This document shows, piece after piece, positions 1-11,895 of a stretch of DNA of 64,000 nucleotides. Each line of letters starts with the position of its first letter. Within the stretch, counting starts at the first letter, position 1. Position numbers and translations under genes: made by a program. The notes below the pieces were generated by a model. It had not been told where the DNA came from, did no database searches, and saw nothing but the letters and a program-made list of their open reading frames with translations. The DNA is from Phymatolithon calcareum (lineage: Eukaryota; Rhodophyta; Florideophyceae; Hapalidiales). The stretch lies in NCBI GenBank assembly GCA_977006965.1, contig OZ345354.1, positions 496,001 through 560,000 on the forward strand. The letters run 5' to 3'.

Positions 1-6
1 TGAGCT

Positions 7-225
7 TCATACCATTGACGATTGAACTGTGAACGACGACCCGGATTTCAACTTCTCGGCAAGAACGGCTCGGTATATCTCTAGCAAATGTTCTTCGCTT
101 CCACCTCCAATGCAATGCTTGAGATGATTGTACGGGTTGGAGAACCCAGTACCCTTTTCGAAGAAAAACTCACTTTCTCCGGTACACTGATCACTCTTTG
201 AGCAGAGATAGACGCAAAATGGCAC
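7..225 (-). pseudogene. hAT transposase N-terminal fragment (BED-like zinc finger)
   Basis: The fragment carries the arrangement C-x3-C ... FEKGTGFSNPYNHL-x-C-I-GGG seen again at 44770-45360, and in broken form at 22850-23380 and 31888-32150. A CC...H...C pattern at the N-terminus is what a BED-type DNA-binding finger of hAT transposases would show. The reading frame stops at 7-9, where the copy at 44770 continues with an MKL motif; that motif is present here in a neighbouring frame, so a small indel has broken this copy. It lies directly upstream of the missing catalytic part, which would be outside the window. The family is inferred from the finger, the termini and the related copies. Confidence 0.6.
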
Positions 226-713
226 ATTCCGTCGAGTTAGGCCTACTTGACGCGAGTGTATATCACGGGTTTGTTCTCAAATGAGCTTCATAAGCAGCTG
301 CACAACTTGTTTCGGCTTTGGTGTCGGTGAAGGTAGTGTCATCGTTAGTAGAGCGGAATGTGCTGGAGCGTTGAACGAGGTCTGGTAGATGGGTTGGACT
401 CGACTGTGAAGGGCAATGCGTGAGAATTTCGGAGAAGGCTGATAGGTTTCAAATCAAGAGATCTAATGCTATCCCTTTTATACTTGAGATTGAACTATCG
501 TGACTGCTGGACTCTAATCGTAGCTAAAGATATTCAAGCCGTTGTTCTGTATCTGGCTGGTAAGTTGATCGATACAGCTAAGTAGATGATAGCAATGAAT
601 AGGCCCATTGTTGAAACCGTTTGGAGTCCAACGGCTCAATCTCGTCTTTATGTAACATAGCAAGAAGAAGCCATGGCCCAAGTTTCATAGATGTTTTGAT
701 GGCATACAGAACG

Positions 714-938
714 TACTCTGGGTATTACTAGAACAAAGACCACGTACTGGACATAAGGTAAGTACGTTGATTCTTGCATCCGATTAATGTGCTGTGTCTA
801 ATGTTCATCTACTTACTCTGGGTATTATTGAACAAAGACCACGTACTGAACGTGAGGTGAGTACGTTGATTCCCTCAACATTCTGCTTTACTCCCCCCCC
901 CCCCCCATAACATTCCCCTGGTCCAATGTTCATCTACT
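714..938. repeat. Degenerate ~100-bp tandem repeat in hAT 5' region
   Basis: The block beginning TACTCTGGGTATTA at 714 recurs at 814. The module AATGTTCATCTACT closes each unit, at about 800 and 925. The second unit is lengthened by the C tract at 894-906. It lies upstream of the transposase fragment, so it may be promoter or subterminal binding sequence; this is inference. Confidence 0.6.
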
Positions 939-1056
939 TCGATCCTCAGTATTAGGTGCGACCAATTCGAATTGCAATTCAGTTCGAAGAACCAATTTGG
1001 GTGGAATTGGGAAAAATTGCAATTAAATTGATAGCAATGGAATTGGCGCAACCCCT

Positions 1057-2797
1057 GGCCCCACTGAGGCTGCAAATGTCGCGAGCAAGGTTATGAAGTC
1101 CATGGAGCGACGAACTGGTAAGAACCGGGCCCTCGGAGCCCCAGTGCACCCGAGCAAGTTTTCCGCGTACATCTCGAACGTGTGCAAAGCGGAGAAGGAT
1201 TGGAATGTGACCCTTGAAAGGTGTACCGTTAACAGAGCAATGAGGAGGCATCTTCGAAGAGCATTTAACAGAGCGCCAAGAGGGAAAGCTGTGGGCCCAG
1301 ACGGAGTTGCTATGGAGTTGCTACACGCAGACAAGGAGGTCGGTTTCGAATTGATTCTGGTTCTGTGGGAGACATGCGGGCGACTGAGCTGCCTCCCACG
1401 ACAACGGCGACAAGCAACACTTATTCCCCTCTACAAGAAAGGTCCAGAACACACTGCGGCAAACTACAGGCCTATCTCTCTACTGAGTCAGGTCAGGAAG
1501 ATAATCGATTCCGCCCTAGACTCATACATAAGGGATCACTACAGGTTTAACAGAGCACAACTGAGTTTTCGGAGAGACAAGTGCACATATTTGGCCATAC
1601 TTCGCACAAAGAATATTATGCAAAATGGTCACCTGTTCGTTGCTGTACTTGACTTGTCAGCAGCGTATGACAGCGTCCCGAGGGATATCCTCCTCGAGCG
1701 ACTGAAGAAAAAGTTGCCGGTGCACATAAAAAACATGGTCTCTTTCCTGATGAAACCTTCGTGGATCATGTCGGCAGGAGATGAAACGAAAACGTGATGC
1801 ATTATCGACCGAGGTGTTCCGCAGGGCTCCCCGCTTAGTCCGTGCCTATATAACATATTCATGGATACGTTCGCGGAAGCTGCCGCCCAAGTAGCAAGAA
1901 CAACTTTTGACCATCCAGCGCAGCTATTTGCGAATGACGTTCTTCTTCAGGTAAAGAATGCAAAAGGATTGCAAAACTATTGGACATAGCTACGAAGTGG
2001 GCAACCGAGAACTCCATAAAATGGAACACGAAGCCAGGAAAGAGCGAGGTCCTTAAGTACAAAGGACTTCCAAAGAAGAAATTCTTCCTTGCAGGAAAAG
2101 AGCTGCACCAAGCGTGGAGACTGTCCTACCTCGGGATCAGTATGAACAACAACGGAGTCACCGACAATACAGCAATCTCAAGAGTTCGGAATGTGATGGG
2201 ATGCATACACAAACTCCGCCAAATTGGCTTGAACGTCAGAGGACTCCAACCAACCACGTGCATCAGGATTTTCAAGTCGTTGATTCTCCCCAAATGGGAG
2301 TATGCCATTCACCTGACACCGATCACGAAACGACTACTCTGAAACAAGGCGACGAAGGTATGGTGTCAAAAAAGCGACGCCTACAAGCAACAGTCAAAGT
2401 CTGGTCGTTGGAAGAAGAGGGTCGGACAGTTAAAATCCTGATCGGCGTACCGAACGACCTAACAGGAGTGCTATATACAAGAAACAAAACTGCGAGTTTG
2501 AGATGCCTGAAAGTCATTTTCAACAGAGTTCCTTTGTGAAGAAAAATCCATTCTGGCGAAATACTTTGGGACCGGTGCTGTGGTGGAGCTTATCGTGTTG
2601 CAGCGTATACTGCGGTCTATGAAGATGGACCAAGAAACGGAATATGAATGCAAAAGACTTACTCGGGCCCTCGCAGGGAGAGAAATTCGAATTACGGAGA
2701 TATTAGAAGGATAGTAGAGAGATGAGTATCGAAAACAGCGAGAAGCTGCCCTGTTACTCAATTTGACGCTTTGGGAGCTTTTAAAATAAATCAACAT
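1057..2797 (+). mobile_element. Non-LTR retrotransposon relic, family alpha (RT region and 3' tail)
   Basis: Reverse-transcriptase coding sequence is recognisable from GKAVGPDGVAMELL (about 1285) through NYRPISLLSQVRKIID, LDLSAAYDSVPRDI and RGVPQGSPLSPCLYN. The FADD catalytic motif has decayed to FANDV near 1930. An in-frame stop at 1795-1797 and later frameshifts show that it is dead. Compared with the open beta copy, the thumb region is deleted near 2340. The C-terminal residues and a tail ending TTTTAAAATAAATCAACAT are present up to 2797. At the left it is interrupted by the hAT ending at 1056. Sequence from 2798 on belongs to the host duplication unit. Confidence 0.85.
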
Positions 2798-3593
2798 ATA
2801 TCCCCGAATCTGAAGTGTCAAAATATATTGTCATTCGCGGCGGTGCTCAAGACTATAGGGTGTTTTGCCGCCGGTCAAATCTGCAGTTTCGTCACGTTCT
2901 TTCATGAGAAGCTAACGCCAGCCCTGTCTCTTATTCTACGGTTTGCAATGCTGAGTCCCATCGTCAACGACTTGCTGACTGAAAAAGCTTTTTTATTTCT
3001 AGGGCCGGAATCGTATCCCTGCATCAAAGAGAACTAGTTGATGGGCGGTCTGACACAAGCTGTAGACCTATTGCAAATGCGAGCTTCTAAAGCACAACTG
3101 ATGATGCTGCACACCCTGAATCCTTCTACAGGACCAGGAAAGAGTGATTGAATGAACGGGTTGAAATCATGTCGAGCAGTTCCATGTCTGCGGAAGATGT
3201 CAACGGGAAAACGGATTGGAATTGGTGTTGGAGACTGATAGTGAGGAAAGGTAGATGCTTTGAGCAAGAAGAAGAGCATCTCAAACTGCGGCGCACAGTG
3301 CGCTTGGAAGAACACATGCCTGTAACCAGTGGATGGTGTTTTGTTGATAGGGTTGATATTTAGTTGATGGTCGTCATGCTGAAGATGATGCTTAGTTCCA
3401 TTGTTTGCTCCCTCTGCTGGAGAAGGTTATCTTGCTTAAACAGTCTAACTACAGAGAGCGTGCCCGTAATGGTGCACTGTCGGAGAAATAACTAGACTAC
3501 TGTCGGTCCACGCCAGTGTCGGTGAACATAGAGTGAACGGTGAGTTTTCAGACTAACACACAGTGAACGGTATGTGAACGTTAGTTTGTTACA
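2798..3593 (+). pseudogene. 3' remnant of IR-like relic R3 (unit-1 copy)
   Basis: From 2798 the sequence matches the degraded IR relic of unit 2 (34535 onwards). Translation near 2818 gives KYIVIRGGAQD, the S2-region motif of the intact genes R1' and R2, and then diverges into broken frame. At about 2920 it holds the empty version of the site where the solo LTR sits in unit 2, and at about 3125-3133 the empty version of the site of the hAT at 40875-45478. Downstream to 3593 the sequence is conserved between the two units but I see no recognisable exon. Confidence 0.65.
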
Positions 3594-3930
3594 ATGCCTT
3601 ACGTACCGCAGCAGTGGTACAGTAGTTGTGGCTGCGTTAAAGAGACGATGGACACTGTAAAATTCGCCTCAGATCTGGGAGCAAAGTATGAAAGCTGCCT
3701 TGTAAACCATTTGCACAGAATCAGAGCCCATATCTGCCTTGGTCTTGACGGAGGAAGAACGGGAAAGCGTTGTCCAATGCGCTGAATTCCATGTAAGAGG
3801 CACATGCGACCACTTGGCATATGCTTACGAAGAGATGTATGCCATTCTCGGAAACTGGGATGCCAAACTTTCCAGTAAGGATCGTGCTTCTGTCAAAACA
3901 AACGTGAAGATCGGCAAAACGAGCAATTAG
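3594..3930 (+). other. Short ORFs conserved between both duplication units, function unknown
   Basis: Two overlapping plus-strand frames, 3594-3785 and 3739-3930, remain open here. The second is kept in unit 2 at 46093-46284 with only a few residue changes; the first is disrupted there by a stop near 45970. Their peptides (RESVVQCAEFHVRGTCDHLA in the second) match nothing I recognise. The arrangement could be a frameshifted exon of one gene, since the two frames run into each other, or unrelated noncoding sequence. No signal peptide or membrane segment is seen. I cannot support a function, and 3931-4964 shows no further gene. Within it, 4447-4556 is missing from unit 2, with a CCGGA microhomology at the junction. 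Confidence 0.25.
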
Positions 3931-4964
3931 GAGCTGAGTGTTGAGCGATTAGCGCTGCAGTCGAGATGTGCGATTGGTAATTCTAAGAGTGGGGACTGAT
4001 AACGCAGGCATATTTCCGAGTTCGATCTCGACGTCCGCGGTGGTGATCGTGCTACAATCCATGCGGATCGCCGGTGCATCGCCTTTTGTAGTCAGCAATT
4101 TGCTAAGTGTGCTGACCGAGTGGGTGGACTTCCTCTGTTCCTATGAAACAACGGTAGTGCGGTGCTCCGCAGAAAAAGAAAGGCGACGTCTTCTGTATAG
4201 CTTGTAGTTCTATTCAACGTTGGGATAAATGCTCCGATATTTCCTGTCCTATCGCTCGCGATAGGATTCCTTTCATCCCTCATTTTTATTGTAATTCTTG
4301 CAGAGCGATACGACAAACCTTATGTTCCGCAATATCGATGTGACAGAATAATCCTATTTTCCCGATAGGATACCACTAGTGCAAACCCCCTCTAACTGCA
4401 ACTCTTCGGGACAGGTAGTAGAGATGCAGTTGAAGGGATAGGTCCCCCGGATGTTGAGGATACACATCCTTCATGTACACTACATCATAGGTCCACACAT
4501 GTTCCTGATCAGGGACACACATCTTTAGCCTAGTTGTCCTATCATATTGTCTCAACACCGGACTGAAACACCGGGGTATTTGAGTCCGTGGCCTATCATA
4601 ACATGAATGTTCAGCCATTTTACAGACAACTTACAGCAATTTGACACATTTACTACATCATTCAGAGATTCATTCTTTCAGAGATTCAAATCATCATGAT
4701 TACGGCACAACATTGTTGCCAATCCTTACACGGGACGCGGATGTGAGCTTTCCCGGCTGGTTTGTTTTCCATGCTTTGTTACGATTTGTTGCAAGTAATT
4801 CGGCAAAACTTCCAAAACCTACTTTCTTCTTTCTTTACTGCAGGATATCTGAGTAAAAATATTTTCTGAGGAATAAGGAGTCTGCTATTTGAGTCGACGA
4901 GCACAAAACCGTTTCGGGCCCGGTTGTGTTGAAACAAAATTGCACGTTTGCGTTCAGAGCACTC

Positions 4965-6779
4965 ATGGGTGTCCTTATACTTGCTCTTGCTCTCGCTCTA
5001 ACCATCTGCATCCTACCGCTCTCATCGGGAATGAATGTGTCATATCCTGGGTCAACAAACTCCTCTGCATGCTTGACTCGTTTTCGCACCAACGTGTCTC
5101 ATTTCAGACCTTGTAAAAAGAACGTCTGTTTTCTCTTTATGTCGGAGGTGCCGGTAAGTGCGAACGCAACAAGTTTTTCGTTCTGTTTATAATGTGTCTC
5201 GCTAATCGGTACATACGCTTCTGCAGTATATCATTCTAGATCCTCGCATGGTTGCCGAAGACAATCAGACCCTCTTCCGCTGCAAAGATCGCCGAACTTT
5301 CTTTCCTGATCTTGGTGGTATTTCTTTCGATATTAAGGACGCTGTGAAGCCATTAGACGATGCCCTCTGTGTGTTCGCCGGCAACCAGTGCACCTTCGAT
5401 GGGATTGTCGACTTTATAGCGAAACATTCTAACTCCACGGATGGATACAGATTCGGAGTCACGGGGATGATGTTTATACTCCCGCACCGAATATCGTTGA
5501 CATCGATACCAACCGTCCCGATTTTGGACGGAAGAATGCTCCTACTTGGACCTCGAACCAAACCGCCGCGCAGAAAGAATGCCTTGGGACGTATGCTGTC
5601 GCCTTTTGAACTGGAAACCTGGCTCTCTATTGGTGGTGTCTTGCTTGTGTTACTAGTTCTCTGGTTATTGACTTCTTGCGGGCGTCAAATGCCATTACGT
5701 TTCCGAGAAGTTGCTAGAAACATGGTAGAAGACCATCATGTTCGGTTACCGATAGTTCCGGAAGAATTCGCTCAAGATGTGGGCGTGTTGAGGGAGGACA
5801 TACAGCTCGGGAACAGATTTGCATTCAACGCTCTCAAACTATTGACAAATGCCTTCTTCTTAACTACCGTTCTTTTCTATGAAATTGCAGTCGTTTATTA
5901 CGTCTTCGAGGGGCGGGCGCGGACCGAAACTATCGACGTGCAAGGGCTAACGAAATCTGAATTGGCAAAATATATTGTCATTCGCGGTGGTGCTCAAGAT
6001 TTTGTGTTCCGCAAAAGTGGTATGTTTTTCTCATCTCCTTTGAAGTATAGACCCTCAGTACACAGTATATCGCTGACCTTGAGGTTATACCGCGCTGCCC
6101 ATACAGTGGACCCCGATGGCAAGTGGGCTCCGAATTTTATCCCTTGGAAACGCTGCAAAGACTTAGAGGACTGGTGAGTCATCCTCTCACTTCATTTTGT
6201 TAGTCCCTTGGCGAGCACGTCGTAACTAACCGCTAAGTGCATTCTGAATCTATGTAGCTACAGAAAAGTCCTAAACAGCAGTCATCCTGCTGAGTTGGTG
6301 GTAACCTAAGATGTAAGTACGCGGGAACCCTCCACGATTCATTTCCTTTACGTCGTACTGACATATTTCGTGAGTCCAAACTCTCGCTTCTTTAGTTTGC
6401 GGTGCGTTACCATCTGAAACGACTCAAAGCGTGTGACCGACTGGTTGTGTACAAAACAAAAAGACCTCTTTCAACGTACAATGGAGTGTGGTATATGAAC
6501 AGTAACGTACCAGGAGAGCTGCGAAGCCAAGTGGATCGGTCACTTGTTACATTGCGACTGGAAGACAAAATGCGAGGGATAAAGGCGAGAGTGGTAGATG
6601 ATTCAACCACTGTACATTGCGGCGAGTCAAGTCAGAAGATACCCGTAGACTTTTTGGGACCGCTGTTCGCTGTTGTGTTAGGGCCTCTTGTGGTCATCGT
6701 GATTGTAGGAAATTTTTGGGAGTGGATCAGTCGCTGTAGAATTCGAGCTCGCATACGACAATTCGAGCGTGAAGAATAA
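4965..6779 (+). pseudogene. R1: ionotropic-receptor-like gene with nonsense codon in exon 3
   Basis: Four exons can be placed by comparison with R1' and R2: 4965-5153, 5227-6173, 6258-6312 and 6396-6779. All introns are GT-AG. The product has the order signal peptide, ligand-binding half S1 (ending in the iGluR-like PFELETW box), TM1, a polar linker, a second membrane segment followed by LTKSELAKY and IVIRGGAQDF (S2 start), the rest of S2, and a last membrane segment with a short basic tail. In exon 3 the codon TAA at 6307-6309 stops translation before exon 4, where the unit-2 copy has TAC. All other exon boundaries and frames are intact, so inactivation looks recent. The IR/iGluR assignment rests on motif order, not on a database match. 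Confidence 0.8.
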
Positions 6780-9700
6780 TGTGATGAACTTTTGTAGTTA
6801 CAGACTACATTTCATCCATGGTCCCAGTGATGGATGTTGACTAGCCTTCTTTTTCTAGCCGGGCTGATAGCGATGAGTTTGCAGACCAAGAGTGAGAAAT
6901 GATCACGGTCTTCCATATTTCAGAGAAGGGAAATTACATGTGCTGCCCGTCCCTCTTTCTGACCTTGTGAAACGAGAATACAGGATGGGCTCCCTACTGG
7001 GAACTAGTTTTAATAATTCGTTCGTTGTTTTTACTTCAAATATCCTGTTCACCCACTCGGTAGCCATTACAGCCGAAAAACTTGCATCGGTGCAGAATTC
7101 TCGCTTTGAAGGCTATTTCCAGAGAAAAGTATCGTCACTCACTCATCATCGGCGCTATGCGGCTCGTCGAGCAGCCCCCAAGTCCCTCGCGTCGAGCCAC
7201 TGGTCCAAACATGCCTTAAGATTTGAGCACAATGTCGACGTTCATCGTTAGACATTATGGCAGCGTGAGGAGGTAAGCATTGTATACAATTGCGCGTCTA
7301 CGTTGGGCACAAGCACCTACGCTTGCTCTCCTCCTTCCACGATATTGCGTCGCGTGCAAGATTTACCGCGAACATTTTGAGTATCACAACTTCTGGGCAA
7401 GTCCAAGCATAGCTGGTAGTTACATATCTACTTTTGATAGTGTTTAGACAACTATATAACGCGGTTGCAGCCTCACCTTCTGGGGGAAGAAGAGCAACTA
7501 CAGCAAGAGCAACTAGAGCCAGAGCAACCATAATAACAACTCTCGTCAGATGGCCCAGAAGCAGCGATAGCTTCTGGGCTATCAAGGTGGGTATCGTTTG
7601 GTCAAGTTCGTATCAGGTTGCGAGACTCATCTACAGCATACAGCAAAAAGATGATGCCACATGGCTTACCAATCAACTTATGCCCACGGTAAGTCTCGAA
7701 TTGATCTTGCACCAGTGGATCTTGTGGCGGTGAAGAGGGACGATAAACAGAAGCGGAAAACATAGTTGGAGCGTTAACTTAGAGTTGGCTCACAACTGAA
7801 AACCGGTATAAGTTTCTGTATGAGGTCGAGAATCTGTGGATCGATGTCAGCGGCTCTTCGACAAAATGAAGAATCCAGAGATTTATAGACACCTTCCTAG
7901 AATGAACAAGCTTCACCTGGTCTGCCAGGTACTGCTGCACTGCGTCAGACGAACGTGAGAATCAGTCTTTGTTGACGTACGAGTCTAAACGTACTAGCTA
8001 TAATATAGATAGCTAATAGTAGAATAGAGTGGAAGAATCTGCGGCCCTCGAAACGCTCCTAGCCCCACTAGGGAAAAAGCAATTGAATGAACGAATGGCC
8101 TTGTTTGAGGTCACATTTCGGGGCTATGAGAGAGGTTCTTCCCTTATTTCGTGCTTGTAATTCTCACGGAGTAACGGGTACGGGCAAGTACAGGAAATCG
8201 GTGGAAATGAGCGAAAAAGCATCTAAGCTGAAAAATCTCTGCAGCGAAGGCAACCTCTTCCTCGTCTGAAGCATGAAATTCAAGCCACCGGATTACTCAG
8301 CGTCCTGGATCATTCCACGTCGAAGAGTAACAGCTCTTCAATAGGGTTAATAACTTTCTTTTCGCCACGCGGGAAGCGATCAGCAAGGACTACTCTCTCG
8401 CTCTCTGAACACTCTATATTATAGAATATTCATCTATAATGTGTACAGTAAATGTATAACAATACTGTAGCAGTACGCAACCAAGGTAACCAGGTACGGT
8501 TTAACCTGGGCTGCAGGAGTGAACATAGAGCCAAGCCGGGGTCCAAAGCAACATCAGATGTTGCATTTCAGAATCAGCAAATGCAGTTCATTCTAAAATT
8601 CCGACCCCGACGCTAGTCAAGTCTTCCGTCGCCTGACTGATTGCAGACTGCGCTGGGGCTAACGAAAGTAATTGTCTGAGAGATCCAGCGAAGAACGCAA
8701 TAGAGTTTAGTACCGTTGCTTGGTATCCAAGAACAGCAGTAATTTCTCGCAATACAGCTGGTGCATGTCATGTCGATTTCGCCTAGCGTTGCTCCTGATC
8801 ACTCGTTGCACCAACAAGTGGTCATATTTTTCAACTGTGCGGTTTGAGATCCGGTCGCGTTTAAAAGCACAACTTCATAAAAATGCGGTTGCTCTCTTGC
8901 AATGCACGCAGCAGCGCCTGATAAGATACCGTCTGGTTTGCGATCCAATGATCTTGCTAATAGTGGCTTTCCTAGACTTTCGGTTAGGTCTGCCGTTAAC
9001 ATCTCGAAAAATCATGGGCTCTGGCGACAAAGCGCCACGTTCATGCCTCACACAGCACCACGACCGTCGGTGAATTCCAGGTCATTATTCGATCTAGGAA
9101 TATCTTAGTTTGCAAGCCCGCAACACAATGTAGAACCGGATTCCCCGACGGGTGCGCCGCGCGATGTGGCGTGCTTAGCTAAGTTCCATTGACGTTTTCT
9201 AAGCACGACTAGAGCCCTTTTCCCGCTGTATGATACAATATATCTGGGAGAGTCCGGCCGGATAGAGGAGAAGAATGTCAATCTCGCCTTGATGCATATG
9301 GCGTAATTGTGCTGATCCTGGACGTGTCGATCTTCTAGCACTCCCGGAAAATATGTAGCACTTGCACTACACCCTTTGTTGGCTCATACGCATCAACGAT
9401 CACAGTCGACTGCACGCGCAGCCGTGTGAACGTATACATTCGGATGCTCACACACGCTCAACGTGCACTCTCGACTATGCACACACTCTGCGCGGGCGAT
9501 GATTGACTTCTGTTCCACGCACAGATAGCGCGTAACACTTTCCCGTTACGAACACTATGAGCAAAGCGCCAATAGAACTGATCGTGGCCCACGGCACGCG
9601 ATGTAGATTTTTATTTAAAAGTTACCAACGCATCTGCTGACGCATGGACAACTTTTCGAATGCCAAGTAAATTTGGATTGATTCTGTCCTAGGAAGGGGT

Positions 9701-10835
9701 TCGTAGTGGGTGTTATACAGTTTGGTGGTCTACAAAAACCCACCTCTGGCCCCCTAGTAGGGGCCTCGAGGGTTGTTTCCGAAAAGCAAGTCTTTTGATC
9801 TACTCCAGTATTCCAAAAAAATACTCCAATAATGTACGACAGATTTCACTATGGTTTAGAGCACGTAGTCATGGCGTTTTCTGAAATGAAAGACAGTTGT
9901 AAAAACTAATGTCGAACTCAATCTATTCAACCAAAGCTGCCGCTCGTGCTTTCGCACCGGCATACAATTTTGCCGGAACCGTGTGCACTTTGTGCCACAA
10001 ACGCGTTTCTGCGACGGAGAACATCCAGCAATGAGATCACCTGCTTGTCACTTGGCATCAGACCGCTTACGCGAACGGTATTCTTCCAAATGGATGTTAT
10101 GTTTTGAGATGTGACAGTTGCCAGCAATTCTTTCACAAATTGGCAACAGAAAAAATAAGAGCTTTTCATCTCTCAGTCTCGTTCCACCGAATCCAACAAA
10201 GTCTTTCTAATACATTAACCTAGAATTCGATCCTCTCGAAAGTACCTGACGTCGAAACTTTTGTGTCCCCCTTTGATGGCCCATGTGTCAAAATTGACGT
10301 CTCAAGTTGCTTTCCGTGATTGATCATCATTACAGGTTGCCACTGCGATTTGTATCGCGTACTATTCCTATGCAATGCAGCCGGAAGCCAGCCCAACTGT
10401 AGCAGCGTAGCATCCATGTTCCCCGGTTCCTTCGCTATCATTTGAACGGTTCTTCAGTATCTGATACATAAAAATATCTCAACGATTGCATATGATATAT
10501 ATATCCTCCAAGATGGAAACTGTCTGGTTCCTGGACCACAGTTTCACTGCCTCAATAGTCAGAGATACTGCTTGGCGTCCCAGGAGACTCGATTACAGGA
10601 TGCCGTATAGCTCATTGATGGCCTCGTTTTCGGACAGCCGCAGTTACTACCCTTTTCGAAGAACACCCTTTGTCGGAGCAGCAAGGCCAGAGACGGTGCG
10701 GAGGTATGGCGATCTTCTCAGATTTGCCTACCTCAATCCTGTCATCACCTACCGCTTGAGAAATTGTTACACAGGGTAGAATTGTTACACAGGGTAGTTC
10801 CTGAGACCCAAGCTGCTCTGTTGTCGGATATACTG
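6780..10835. other. 4-kb interval without a recognised gene; small ORFs kept in both units
   Basis: Both units keep this interval almost unchanged (unit 2: 49032-53093). Open frames present in both copies are 6892-7251 plus (119 codons), 8087-8269 plus (60 codons), 8799-9002 minus, 9927-10169 minus (80 codons), 10220-10441 minus (73 codons) and 10486-10779 plus (97 codons). None matches a family I know. The minus frame 7298-7585 begins with a hydrophobic run (VVIMVALALVALAVVALL) like a signal peptide, but the unit-2 copy is frameshifted there by an indel near 49702. With so little divergence between copies, open frames are weak evidence, and I leave them as unassigned. Confidence 0.4.
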
Positions 10836-10876
10836 GCGTTGAGGGCTTGTAAAATAAAAACATACAATTTCCCCCT
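10801..10876 (+). repeat. Non-LTR 3' tail, family theta (plus orientation)
   Basis: The tail has the shape shared by several families here: stem CAAGC (10809-10813) with GCTTG (10845-10849), loop motif GCTCTGTT, then TAAAATAAA and a CATACAATTTCCCCC end. The first half of the tail (to 10835) is also in unit 2 at 53093, where the rest is missing. I see no reverse-transcriptase coding sequence immediately upstream. Confidence 0.55.
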
Positions 10877-11880
10877 ACCGCTTGAGATCATACACTGCGT
10901 GCAGACCACCGATGATGGCATACACGCCTCTACAAGACGACTACCGCCGGTGACCCGCATGGATCGATACCCTTTGTTATGTCGCGGCGGCACATCCGGT
11001 GGCAGCCGGAAAGTGACCACGCGCGATGACATCCGGGCGTTGATCGACATCGCTCTAGACTGTCTTGGAGCTGCAACTAGTGGCAGTTGAGAAGCAGCGC
11101 CGCGCGAAGGATTCTCGTGCCGAGCCAAGTCGCTCGACACAGTCTCGAGCCGCAACCAGCGGCAGTTGAGGAGCGGCCGCGCGCTAAGACGCTCCCGCGA
11201 CAATCTAAGTCGCCCGACAGCGTCCGGCGCCAAAACCAGTGGCCGCCTGGAAGAACCCTTAGGCGCGTGACGACCGAGCCAAGGACGTCTTCCGGATGAT
11301 TTCCATGCGACCCTCTCACCGGGTTGCGCCACGCGGCGCTACGCTGCGAGAGGCCGAGATTCTGTGCCTCAGATTCACGGGGGGGGGAAATTGTATGTTT
11401 TTATTTTACAAGCCCTCAACGCCGGTATTCACCAACAACAGAGCAGCTTAAAGACATCAGGGCGCGCACACCCGGCGGCGGTTGGCAACGCGGAGCTACG
11501 AGGCGCAGGGTCGAAAGCTTGCGTGACAGTCTCAGCGCACAGTCGCCAGGAACGGCTTCAGAGGCTGAACATCGCCGATCGAAATCCCTATATCGAGCAG
11601 GACGCCGAAGAAACCTTGATCTCCAGCACACGCATCGCAAGCTTGCAGACGCGTTCACACGGAGGCACGCACTTCGGAACGTGCCTGAACCGAGTCGTGA
11701 ACCGCGCGTAAGGCAGCGAACAGCGTGAGGAGCTCTTTGGTACACCGGCTGTCCGTTTCCCATAACGAATCGTGCGATATCTGATTTCTCGGCGGAAGTT
11801 TGACAGGTGAGCATTTCGAGTTGACAGCCCGCGTTTTTTTTGTTGACCACCCATCCACCCTTCATAGTCTTAGTAGTAGT
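10836..11880. other. GC-rich segment with inverted theta tails (unit-1-only)
   Basis: The sequence at 10836-10876 recurs inverted at 11381-11425, and similarity continues outwards (ACAACAGAGCAGCTT at 11430-11445 against 10809-10823). The interior is strikingly GC-rich compared with its surroundings. Several long frames exist on both strands (for instance minus 11416-11865), but none has recognisable motifs, and long frames are expected by chance in GC-rich DNA. The whole stretch 10836-15830 has no counterpart in unit 2. Confidence 0.45.
11062..11258. repeat. GC-rich ~80-bp minisatellite, 2.5 units
   Basis: Unit starts are at 11062, 11142 and 11221. The shared core includes GGCAGTTGAG and AAGTCGC...CGACA. 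Units 1 and 2 are about 80 and 79 bp; the third is partial and ends near 11258. Divergence between units is substantial. Confidence 0.65.
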
Positions 11881-11895
11881 GAAGCTATCGCACGG

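Larger units (their letters stand above)
1..1056 (-). mobile_element. hAT-type DNA transposon, 5' part (cut by window edge)
   Basis: The right end at 1056 reads as a hAT terminus (CAGGGGTTGCGCCAATTCC on the minus strand), like the terminus of the hAT at 40875-45478. A transposase N-terminal fragment lies on the minus strand at 7-225, so the element points leftwards and continues outside the window. The flank from 1057 is non-LTR reverse-transcriptase coding sequence, so the element was inserted into that relic. The 8-bp target duplication cannot be checked because the other end is not visible. Between 226 and 1056 there is no gene: it holds a roughly 100-bp tandem repeat, a C tract at 894-906 and AT-rich TTGCAAT-like subterminal motifs. 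Confidence 0.75.

Noticed and set aside
894-906. C tract as a functional site
   Set aside because: Simple homopolymer inside a diverged tandem repeat; also prone to sequencing error.
7298-7585. Minus-strand exon 1 of another receptor (hydrophobic N-terminus)
   Set aside because: The unit-2 copy is frameshifted, and no exon 2 can fit downstream on this strand because R1 exon 4 occupies it.
10745-11332. 195-codon minus frame in the GC-rich segment
   Set aside because: It crosses a retroelement tail and a tandem repeat, has no motif, and long frames are expected in GC-rich DNA.
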